The notes: generated by a model not told the origin, from the letters alone. A DNA stretch of 9,228 nt from Anaerolineaceae bacterium UBA1363 (GCA_002306055.1 DBRR01000007.1:1-9228), one strand, 5' to 3'; numbered from the stretch's first letter, positions 1-5,739 are shown. A program made the numbers and translations.

Positions 1-1
1 A

Positions 2-139
2 CTACCGACTTTTGAAACGCATACCTTGGCATTCAACATAGTAACTGGGTTGAACCCATTGCGTTATAATGGGCATACCAATGATCGATTAAATTACCCC
101 TGGCAACCTGAATTAAGCACCTGCATAAATCTTTATTAA
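2..139 (+). CDS. Amidase_6-type hydrolase, C-terminal fragment (cut by window start)
   Basis: This open frame runs in from the window edge and ends at TAA 137-139. Its last 31 residues match the C-terminus of the complete amidase at 3105-4298 at about 25 of 31 positions, sharing TGLNPLR, GHTNDR, NYPW and the terminal CINLY. The HTND segment is the third conserved block of Amidase_6 (PF12671-like) papain-fold hydrolases. Just upstream this copy reads T-H-T-L-A-F-N-I-V-T-G where the other reads T-H-V-V-M-V-T-G. The likely catalytic His (codon 20-22) may therefore be kept with three extra residues after it, but similarity fades upstream and I cannot judge whether the gene is intact. It lies 43 nt before the lipoprotein gene, the same spacing as in the second cassette, so the pair is probably co-transcribed. 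Confidence 0.75.
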   Translation, partial: LPTFETHTLAFNIVTGLNPLRYNGHTNDRLNYPWQPELSTCINLY

Positions 140-182
140 TGGTCATGTTTGCGTATGGGTAAGAATTGAAGGAAAATCAATA

Positions 183-1406
183 ATGAAAAGAAATAGCCTC
201 TCTTTTTTACTTGCTTTGATTACCCTCCTCACAGCTTGTGCTCCAATCCAGAAGGAGAATCCAATTGCTTCTACTTCCACCGTGGAAGGCACTCAGGCGG
301 CTAATCCAGAAAAAACACCCATGCAAGGATTACCTGAGGAATTAACTGAAAACCGACAGGGAATCAATCTGCCTGTTACGGTCAGTTTTGTGAAAAATCA
401 ATGGTCTTCTGACACTGAGATTATCACTGTCGACATAACTGGTGATCTCAATTATGCCGCAATTCCAGTTAAAAGAGAGACAGTGTTAAAGTCTCTGCCT
501 GCGATAGACCAGGATGGCAATGTCTTTCTGCTCTATGGCGCTAACGCAACATTCTTCTCCAAATTGAGCCCTGATGGTAATATCGAGACGATAAATCTTC
601 CTAATATCGGTCCAGCTATTGATTCTGTTTGGATCGGCAACCGCCTGTTTATCAATCGGGAAAACCTCCTGATCGTCAGCACTGACATGAGCATTGAAGA
701 ACAACCCGCTATCAATACATTACCTTATGGTAATTCGGGTCGCGGGTTCATGGGATTGGCGAATGAAACTGAAAAAAGCCTGGTATGGTTTGCCCGCAAG
801 CCACTTCGTGAAGGTGATAAACTATACGCGTTCTATCGAACCTATGACGTGAACACCGGCGAAACTTACGAAGAAAAATTGGAAATTCCTTACAGCAACC
901 CGGATTATAATCCGACCGGTAATCCAACTGATCGGCTGGGGACTATGGTCATGGGGGTTGATACTGCCTCCAAACATGTGCTTCTATGTTATGTACAGTA
1001 CCCAAAGGATGAAAATAGTGGATATTCTAATCTTGAGCTCTATGATCCTGTTAATAGGGAAGTTGTGAGCACTGAACAACTATGCTGCATAAATACGGTG
1101 ATTACTTCTTCCGGGGCGTTTTACTCCTCTATTAAACCTCGTGAGTCGTGTGGTTTCGACATCGCTCGGCGCTATTCAGACGGTTCTGATGTGATCGATT
1201 TTTCACTTAAATTGTACCCAAAACCCAGCTCCTGGCATTGGCATGGAACAAATGGCGATTACTGGATTATGATGGATCAAGAAACACTATCTATCCTGGA
1301 TAATTCCGGAGAACAACTGTCGGAACATCAAATGCCGGATGAATCAATTAAGGACTGTTATCCACCAGATTGCATATGTCCTTCATTTCTGATCTCACAG
1401 GATTGA
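183..1406 (+). CDS. Predicted lipoprotein, beta-propeller-like, cassette copy 1
   Basis: The 407-residue product begins with a lipoprotein signal: K2-R3, a hydrophobic stretch, then the lipobox L-T-A-C with Cys19 as the lipidated residue. It should be anchored on the outer face of the cytoplasmic membrane. A Ser/Thr/Glu-rich linker follows, then a beta-rich body with recurring strand patterns such as DGNVFLLYG, DSVWIGNRLFI, FMGLANETEKSLVW and DGSDVIDFSL, and a conserved SSWHWHGTNGDYW near the C-terminus. This looks like a beta-propeller but I do not recognise a named family, so function is unknown. The ATG at 183 has GAAGGA at 168-173, 9 nt away. A close paralogue lies at 4342-5583. This copy has more cysteines (eight against three), including a C-terminal cluster D-C-Y-P-P-D-C-I-C that the paralogue lacks. 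Adjacency to a secreted amidase suggests partnership in cell-envelope work or inhibition of the amidase; that is inference only. Confidence 0.85.
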   Translation: MKRNSLSFLLALITLLTACAPIQKENPIASTSTVEGTQAANPEKTPMQGLPEELTENRQGINLPVTVSFVKNQWSSDTEIITVDITGDLNYAAIPVKRETVLKSLPAIDQDGNVFLLYGANATFFSKLSPDGNIETINLPNIGPAIDSVWIGNRLFINRENLLIVSTDMSIEEQPAINTLPYGNSGRGFMGLANETEKSLVWFARKPLREGDKLYAFYRTYDVNTGETYEEKLEIPYSNPDYNPTGNPTDRLGTMVMGVDTASKHVLLCYVQYPKDENSGYSNLELYDPVNREVVSTEQLCCINTVITSSGAFYSSIKPRESCGFDIARRYSDGSDVIDFSLKLYPKPSSWHWHGTNGDYWIMMDQETLSILDNSGEQLSEHQMPDESIKDCYPPDCICPSFLISQD

Positions 1407-1671
1407 TTTATATTGAAGGTCTTTGGTGCTTGCGGTCTTCTCTGACGGACATGGGTGTTCAGGTTGTAATCGCGATGCATGACTCTCTCTCCCGTATTCC
1501 TCCAAGACAGGGAAGATGCCTTAAAATCCAAATTGCCAAAGGTTGAATGCCAATCCCCAGAGGGTGCCTGGTTTCGCCCTAACAAAAATTGCTTATTCTG
1601 GTACTAAAAATTCAGCCCCACCAAGGGTTTTGATGACCCTGATGTATGAACTTCATCAGAAAGTAACTTGT
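1407..1671. other. Intergenic region after lipoprotein copy 1
   Basis: This stretch separates the first lipoprotein gene from the IS110 element. I see no credible gene in it: the only long minus-strand frame needs a TTG start and runs into the lipoprotein 3' end. Bases 1407-1602 have no counterpart after the second lipoprotein gene, whereas 1603-1664 are repeated there. No strong terminator with a T-run was found. Confidence 0.6.
1603..1664. repeat. 62-bp conserved intergenic element, copy 1
   Basis: This block matches 5740-5801 without gaps at 57 of 62 positions, although the flanking non-coding sequences are unrelated. It contains AGGGT-TTTGATG-ACCCT and, in this copy, CTGATG/CATCAG arms that could form small hairpins. 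It ends 7 nt before the IS110 junction. It could be a dispersed repeat, the remnant of an older duplication unit, or a conserved RNA element in the lipoprotein mRNA 3' region. Confidence 0.7.
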
Positions 1672-1677
1672 AGATAC
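1672..1677. repeat. AGATAC at the right-end junction of the IS110 element
   Basis: The hexamer is repeated at 2907-2912. On the transposase strand it reads GTATCT and includes the candidate CT core typical of several IS110 elements. The longer 10-mer AGATACCGTC here (1672-1681) recurs inside the non-coding left end at 2769-2778. Confidence 0.5.
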
Positions 1678-1688
1678 CGTCTTGATTG

Positions 1689-2684
1689 TCAAGAGTTAAA
1701 GCAAAATTGCTTGCCATAATCCGGGTCAAAAGGCTTACCAGACTTCAGCACTCCATATACCAGGTGCAGCAATTTTTTCATAGCCGCCACAATCACCTCC
1801 ATCATGGCATGTCCGCTGGCCAACATGCGCCTTTTCAGATCCATTACGATCGGGTTGTGTTCTGAAGCAACCACGGCTGGCATATACAGACATCTGCGCA
1901 ACTCTGTCCGTCCTTGTTTGCTGATACGGGTCTGCTTATGAACCGAGCTGCCCGACCGGAATTGTTTGGGGGCTAACCCGGCATAAGCGGCAAGCTGTGG
2001 GGCACTTGCAAAGTCCTTTATCTCTCCAATCTCTGCTATCAGCTTGATTGCGGTTAGCTTGCCAATCCCAGGTATACTCGTCAACAACCTTTGCTTTTCT
2101 CTCAGGTCAGGATGCTGTTCTACATGCTCCTTGATCTTCTTCATAAGTGCCTTGATTTGGTCTTCCAAATGCGTCAAGTTTTCCTGCAGACTTTCAAGCA
2201 CCACCGGATTGCTGACCCCACTTTTCAGCCGGTTTTGCTCCTGCTGTTTTATGTCCTGCAACTCAACTAAACGCCTCCCCATCGAGCGCAAAACCTTGAT
2301 TTCAGGGGGATATGGCTTCCATGCCCTCAATCGCTCGCGGTCTTTTTCACAGAACTCAGCGATCAAACTGGCATCTGCTTTGTCTGTTTTGTTCCTGTTC
2401 AGCAGATGATCCGCATAACGCTTGACCTGGAATGGATTGACAACGCTCACCGTGTACCCTCCCTGATACAGGTATTCTGACAATCCCTCCCAGTAACTTC
2501 CTGTCGCTTCCAAACAAATATGCACCACTCGTTCAGGTTGTTTCTCAGCCCAGGCTACCAGGGCCGTGTACCCCTTTGGGTCGTTGGTGAATACCCGGTG
2601 TTGTTCTCCCCGTGTGCTGCGCAGCACCATATCAAAACTGTCTTTTGAGATGTCTATCCCGATGATCCCTTCTCCTGCTTGCAT
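1689..2684 (-). CDS. IS110-family transposase (DEDD recombinase)
   Basis: The 331-residue protein has an N-terminal RuvC-like DEDD domain (about residues 5-160): D11 in IIGIDISK, E59 in CLEATG, and D101 and D104 in NKTDKADA. A helical middle segment follows, then the C-terminal Transposase_20 domain (about 200-310) with the helix-hairpin-helix-like SIPGIGKLTA and GLAPKQFRSGSS, which holds the probable nucleophilic serine among S244-S247. Length and domain order are normal for the family. I chose ATG 2684-2682 because AAAGGG lies 5 nt upstream and the protein then starts directly before the first catalytic Asp. An in-frame upstream start at 2741 would add 19 unrelated residues and overlap the putative bridge RNA. 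It catalyses RNA-guided cut-and-paste or circularisation recombination of the element. No frameshift or missing catalytic residue was seen, so it may be active. Confidence 0.93.
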   Translation of the reverse strand: MQAGEGIIGIDISKDSFDMVLRSTRGEQHRVFTNDPKGYTALVAWAEKQPERVVHICLEATGSYWEGLSEYLYQGGYTVSVVNPFQVKRYADHLLNRNKTDKADASLIAEFCEKDRERLRAWKPYPPEIKVLRSMGRRLVELQDIKQQEQNRLKSGVSNPVVLESLQENLTHLEDQIKALMKKIKEHVEQHPDLREKQRLLTSIPGIGKLTAIKLIAEIGEIKDFASAPQLAAYAGLAPKQFRSGSSVHKQTRISKQGRTELRRCLYMPAVVASEHNPIVMDLKRRMLASGHAMMEVIVAAMKKLLHLVYGVLKSGKPFDPDYGKQFCFNS

Positions 2685-2689
2685 GTTTA

Positions 2690-2900
2690 CCCTTTCTTTT
2701 GCTAAACTATTGTCATCAGTCAGGCGCAATCTTCGGATCAACCTTGTGAATACGAGCTCTTACGCTCCAGATACCGTCCGATCTTTGTGAATAAATGGGT
2801 GAGGGGATCCCTTCTACGTCTCAGGATTCACTCCAAAGGCCGGATGCGGATTCACCCTCACCTTCCTGACTGACCTCAATGTATAGAATAATTGAGATCC
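2690..2900 (-). ncRNA. Candidate IS110 bridge RNA region
   Basis: This is the element's long non-coding end, upstream of the transposase start. A perfect 8-bp stem, GGTGAGGG (2798-2805) with CCCTCACC (2855-2862), closes a 49-nt loop. That loop contains AAGGCCGGAT (2836-2845), identical to the genomic flank just outside the element (2913-2922), and TCTAC (2813-2817), whose complement GTAGA lies on the other target side (1670-1674). Nearer the transposase start, AGATACCGTC (2769-2778) equals the element's right end (1672-1681). The order of target-guide loop then donor-guide loop along the RNA is the order known for IS621-type bridge RNAs. RNA ends are not visible, and the donor loop's closing stem is unclear. 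The region also has a 9-bp direct repeat, TTGTGAATA (2744-2752 and 2785-2793). Confidence 0.5.
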
Positions 2901-2906
2901 CTATAA

Positions 2907-2912
2907 AGATAC
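2907..2912. repeat. AGATAC at the left-end junction of the IS110 element
   Basis: This is the partner of 1672-1677. The sequence immediately outside it, AAGGCCGGAT, begins the REP-like hairpin unit and is copied in the loop of the putative bridge RNA, consistent with the target's left half. Confidence 0.5.
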
Positions 2913-2913
2913 A

Positions 2914-2981
2914 AGGCCGGATTGCGTTTTTCAATCCGGCATTTTTGCAAGGGTGGAATGGTGTGCAGTTCACTCCGGCCT
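2914..2981. repeat. REP-like palindromic unit next to the IS110 left end
   Basis: The core is a perfect 9-bp hairpin, GCCGGATTG (2916-2924), loop CGTTTTT, CAATCCGGC (2932-2940). The outer AGGCCGGA (2914-2921) can alternatively pair with TCCGGCCT (2974-2981), so the 68-bp unit has nested inverted repeats. A related hairpin with the same stem length and loop lies at 9174-9198. The T-rich stretch ATTTTT after the stem means it could also act as a terminator on the plus strand. Confidence 0.65.
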
Positions 2982-3030
2982 ACGAAAAGAAAAGCCTTTC
3001 CCGAGGGGAAGTTGTATTAATAATTGATTC

Positions 3031-3047
3031 TTCTACATGTGGTAGAA
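3031..3047. promoter_or_regulatory. Operator-like inverted repeat upstream of the amidase gene
   Basis: TTCTAC-ATGTG-GTAGAA is a perfect 6-bp inverted repeat that overlaps TAGAAT (3043-3048), a possible -10 box. It lies about 40 nt upstream of the ATG at 3089. No -35 box with 16-18 nt spacing is convincing (TTGATT at 3024 is only 13 nt away), so this is a candidate protein-binding site or hairpin rather than a defined promoter. Confidence 0.25.
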
Positions 3048-3074
3048 TGATTGTGAGAAGCCATTTTGCACTTT

Positions 3075-3104
3075 GAAAGGAACAAAGGATGAAAAAAACG
3101 CATT
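3075..3104 (+). other. RBS, ATG and A7 tract with apparent frameshift at the amidase start
   Basis: GAAAGG (3075-3080) sits 8 nt before ATG 3089-3091, the natural start by spacing. That ATG is followed by seven A's (3092-3098) and is out of frame with the amidase: as read it encodes 33 residues and stops at TAA 3188-3190. With six A's the same ATG would read MKKRILKSMA and run straight into the hydrophobic core of the signal peptide. The reading therefore needs a one-base deletion, transcriptional slippage, a +1 shift or a sequencing correction. Confidence 0.65.
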
Positions 3105-4298
3105 TTGAAGTCAATGGCATTCGTCCTGGTCTTAACGTTGCTAATGGGTATATCGGGTGCCCAAGCCAACAGTCAACAGGATCACCTTAAGCAACACTTC
3201 GACAAAGCATTGAGTACATACTCCTCTGCTATGGGAGCCGAGTTGTATCAAAAGAATGATCTTCTCTCAGATCAGGTTCACAACCTAATTGCTGAGAGAA
3301 AGCTTTTTTATGAGCGCTACTTCCAGATTGGATTGCATTCAGATCTTTTGAGTATTTCAACAAATTTTGAACCAACGACAGCGATCCAACTTTCCGAAAA
3401 CACCTACCAGATGCAAGAAATGGTCACCTTAACAGGAAAACCGCTTTTACAGGTAGCAGAGGATTACCCTGTTTACAGAGCCTACCTTCTGGCTGCGGAG
3501 ATGGCAAAGGATGCAGATCTTAGCCGTTACCTTGAGCAAACAGCAGAAGAAATCCGTGCCGCTGTGCAAGAGTCTATAGACGCGAACACCTTTGAGATCA
3601 CGATCATAAACCTGCATAAAGTTGCGTTCAATCCTCAGACCGGACAACTTGTCTCCGACTCATTCACGAGTGAAGCGAATGACGATCCTGGAACAGACAA
3701 AGTCGAATGGGTTGATGGGAAAGCAATGCGCGTGGAGCCAGATTTTACCCATTTGCCCGACTATGAGATTTATGATATCTCTGTAGAGGTTTTAGCCCAA
3801 CGAATCCTGGAGGATCTAAAAGCAGCTCCCTCAGGAAGCATCAATTCAGATAACATCCTCCAATATTCAGGATCCACCGCCGCTACATATGCCAGAACTT
3901 GGGTAAGGTCTACCACAGCAACGAAGAATTGTGAGAGAGGACCGATTTTTCAGAATAAAATTTTCTGGAACCCAAGTTATGCACAAATTGATTGTAATGA
4001 TTGTGCAAACTATGTTTCACAAGCAATGCGTTATGGTGGCACACCGATAAGTTCCACATGGTATCCTTACTCGAATGCCTGGAAGTACGTTGAATATCTA
4101 CAAAGTTATGTGCTTTCTCAAGATCTTGGTTACTATGCCCAGTGCAGCACTGTTGGATTGGGTGATATCGGCATTCAACCTTGGACACATGTTGTCATGG
4201 TGACTGGACTGAATCCATTGCGTTTTAGTGGGCATACTAATGATCGAAATAATTACCCCTGGGTACCAGAATTAGACAGGTGCATAAATCTCTATTAA
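3105..4298 (+). CDS. Secreted Amidase_6-domain hydrolase, cassette copy 2
   Basis: The frame opens at TTG 3105 and gives 397 residues. A Sec signal peptide core (FVLVLTLLMG) ends at an A-Q-A site near residue 21. About 235 residues of mostly helical, unassigned sequence follow, then a C-terminal Amidase_6-like domain (about 258-395). Expected catalytic features are C300 in D-C-A-N-Y-V-S-Q, H362 in T-H-V-V-M-V-T-G, and the H377-T-N-D block. Known members are papain/NlpC-fold cysteine hydrolases thought to cleave peptide or amide bonds in the cell wall; the substrate here is not evident. The start is doubtful: TTG 3105 has no RBS, while ATG 3089 has a good one but is out of frame by one base across an A7 tract. 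The true precursor is probably about 402 residues, starting MKKRIL. The lipoprotein gene follows after 43 nt, likely in one operon. It is paralogous to the tail at 2-139. Confidence 0.85.
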   Translation: MKSMAFVLVLTLLMGISGAQANSQQDHLKQHFDKALSTYSSAMGAELYQKNDLLSDQVHNLIAERKLFYERYFQIGLHSDLLSISTNFEPTTAIQLSENTYQMQEMVTLTGKPLLQVAEDYPVYRAYLLAAEMAKDADLSRYLEQTAEEIRAAVQESIDANTFEITIINLHKVAFNPQTGQLVSDSFTSEANDDPGTDKVEWVDGKAMRVEPDFTHLPDYEIYDISVEVLAQRILEDLKAAPSGSINSDNILQYSGSTAATYARTWVRSTTATKNCERGPIFQNKIFWNPSYAQIDCNDCANYVSQAMRYGGTPISSTWYPYSNAWKYVEYLQSYVLSQDLGYYAQCSTVGLGDIGIQPWTHVVMVTGLNPLRFSGHTNDRNNYPWVPELDRCINLY

Positions 4299-4341
4299 TA
4301 GTCATGCCCGGGTAGGGCTAAGAATTGATGGTGAATCAATG

Positions 4342-5583
4342 ATGAAAAGAAATGGCCTCTCTTTGTTACTAGTTTTGATTATCCATTTAACTGCTTGTAT
4401 TCCAATCCAGCAGGAGAATCCAATTGCTTCTACTTCTACCGTGGAGGGCACTCAGGCGGCTAATCCAGAAAAAACACCCATGCAAGGATTGCCTGAGGAA
4501 TTAACTGAAAACCGACAGGGAATCAATCTGCCTGTTACGGTCAGCTTTGTGAAAAACCAACGGAGTTCTGATGCTGAAATTATCACCGTTGACATAGCTG
4601 AAGTTCACACCTATGCTTCAATCCCAGTTGAAAGAACAACAGCGTTTAAATCTCTTCCTGCGATAGACCATGACGGCAATGTTTATCTGCTCTATGGAAC
4701 GAATTATGGCGCCGATTCTACATTCTTCTCCAAGTTGGGCATTGATGGTAGTATCGAAACTATAATTCTTCCAATAAGTGGTCGGATTGATCCTGATTCT
4801 GATTCTGTTTGGATCGGCAATCGTCTGTTTATCAATTATTGGAAGAGCCTGCTGATTGTCAGCACTGACATGAGATTCGAAGAACAACCACCTATCAATA
4901 AGTTGCCCGATGGAAGCGCGGGTATCGGGTTCATGGGGTTGGCGAATGAAACTGAAAAAAGTTTGGTATGGGTTGCCAAACAGCCACTTCTTGAAGGTGA
5001 TAAACAATACGCCTTCTATCGAACTTATCACGTAAACACAGGCAAAACCTACGAAGGAAAATTGGAAATTCCAACGGATTATTATGCTACCAACAATCCC
5101 GATGACCAGCCGGGGACTTTTGTATTGGGTGTTGATACCGCTTCCAAACATGTGCTCCTATGTTATGAACAGCATTCAAAGGATGAAACGCGTATTTATT
5201 ATTCTCTCGAGCTCCGTGATCTTGCTAGAGGAGAAGCTGTAAGCATCGAAGAACCATCTAGCTGCCCACGTATGTTGATAACTTCTTCCGGGGCGTTTTA
5301 CTCCTCTTATGGTTATGGTGAATCAGGTGATTTCGCCATCGTTCGGCGCTATTCAGACGGTTCTGATGTGATCGATTTTTCACTTAAACTGTTCCCAAAA
5401 CCCAGCTCCTGGCATTGGCATGGAACAAATGGTGATTACTGGATTGTGATGGATCCTGAATCACTTTCAGTCCTGGACAATTCGGGAATAAAATTGTATG
5501 AATACACTATGCCGGAAGAATCCTTTAAGGGTTTTCTTCCACCCGAATCAATAATCCCTGCATTCCTGATCTCACAAGAATGA
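4342..5583 (+). CDS. Predicted lipoprotein, beta-propeller-like, cassette copy 2
   Basis: The 413-residue paralogue of the lipoprotein at 183-1406 has the same signal peptide plan with lipobox L-T-A-C (Cys19), so it should be membrane-anchored outside the cell. Two ATGs occur in a row (4339 and 4342); I chose the second because it aligns with the first copy's start. The RBS is weak (GATGGTGA, 4327-4334). Residues 25-73 are identical to copy 1 with only five synonymous DNA changes, and 5344-5445 matches 1167-1268 at 99 of 102 bases. The middle is clearly diverged, with small indels such as NYGADS in the second strand block. It has only three cysteines. Function is unknown; a role with the preceding amidase is inferred from conserved pairing. 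Confidence 0.85.
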   Translation: MKRNGLSLLLVLIIHLTACIPIQQENPIASTSTVEGTQAANPEKTPMQGLPEELTENRQGINLPVTVSFVKNQRSSDAEIITVDIAEVHTYASIPVERTTAFKSLPAIDHDGNVYLLYGTNYGADSTFFSKLGIDGSIETIILPISGRIDPDSDSVWIGNRLFINYWKSLLIVSTDMRFEEQPPINKLPDGSAGIGFMGLANETEKSLVWVAKQPLLEGDKQYAFYRTYHVNTGKTYEGKLEIPTDYYATNNPDDQPGTFVLGVDTASKHVLLCYEQHSKDETRIYYSLELRDLARGEAVSIEEPSSCPRMLITSSGAFYSSYGYGESGDFAIVRRYSDGSDVIDFSLKLFPKPSSWHWHGTNGDYWIVMDPESLSVLDNSGIKLYEYTMPEESFKGFLPPESIIPAFLISQE

Positions 5584-5603
5584 TTTTTAGGGGACTCAGG
5601 ACA

Positions 5604-5613
5604 CCCCCCCCCC
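5604..5613. repeat. Poly-C tract, ten C
   Basis: Ten consecutive C's lie 20 nt after the lipoprotein stop codon. Long homopolymers mutate by slippage and are also error-prone in sequencing. This one is non-coding, so any effect would be on mRNA 3' structure. Confidence 0.8.
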
Positions 5614-5615
5614 AT

Positions 5616-5645
5616 TGGCAGAGCATGGAATATCGTTTTCTGCCA
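5616..5645 (+). terminator. Weak hairpin after the second lipoprotein gene
   Basis: TGGCAGA (5616-5622) pairs perfectly with TCTGCCA (5639-5645) across a 16-nt loop, starting 33 nt after the stop codon. There is no T-run behind it, so intrinsic termination is doubtful; it may only protect the mRNA 3' end. Confidence 0.3.
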
Positions 5646-5739
5646 TCATTATTTAGAATTCCCGAACCCAGCCTGGTTCATGTAAATCACAGGCAAGAAA
5701 GAGACGACATTCTATGGATTGGATGCCTGAATCCTTGCC

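Larger units (their letters stand above)
1672..2908 (-). mobile_element. IS110-family insertion sequence, about 1.24 kb, apparently complete
   Basis: The element holds one transposase gene on the minus strand, with a short right end (17 nt beyond the stop codon) and a long left end (about 220 nt upstream of the start). This is the layout of IS110-group elements that carry a bridge RNA upstream. The right-end side is bounded independently, because sequence up to 1664 recurs at 5740-5801 without an IS. AGATAC occurs at both junctions (1672-1677 and 2907-2912), and joining the flanks through one copy gives the palindrome CTTGTAGATACAAG. IS110 elements have no terminal inverted repeats and recombine at a short shared core, which fits. 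The exact core dinucleotide within AGATAC cannot be fixed from one insertion. Confidence 0.75.

Noticed and set aside
20..45. Possible frame-breaking deletion in the partial amidase at the catalytic His
   Set aside because: Aligning at CCTTGG or GGCATTCAAC suggests an out-of-frame deletion, but an in-frame alignment (T-H plus three residues, then V-T-G) explains the open frame better. Too little of the gene is present to call a pseudogene.
1358..1585. Minus-strand 75-residue frame after lipoprotein copy 1
   Set aside because: It needs a TTG start, has no visible RBS, overlaps the lipoprotein 3' end and resembles no family I know.
2744..2793. TTGTGAATA direct repeats as iterons
   Set aside because: There are only two copies, inside the putative bridge RNA, with no replication gene or AT-rich origin nearby.
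3024..3048. TTGATT/TAGAAT as the amidase promoter
   Set aside because: The spacing is 13 nt, too short for a sigma-70 promoter.
2879..3076. Plus-strand 65-residue frame
   Set aside because: It runs through the IS junction and the palindromic repeat unit; the translation looks random and there is no RBS.
4618..5151. Minus-strand 177-residue frame inside lipoprotein copy 2
   Set aside because: It is a shadow of the paralogue-supported plus-strand gene, and no matching frame of similar length exists in copy 1.
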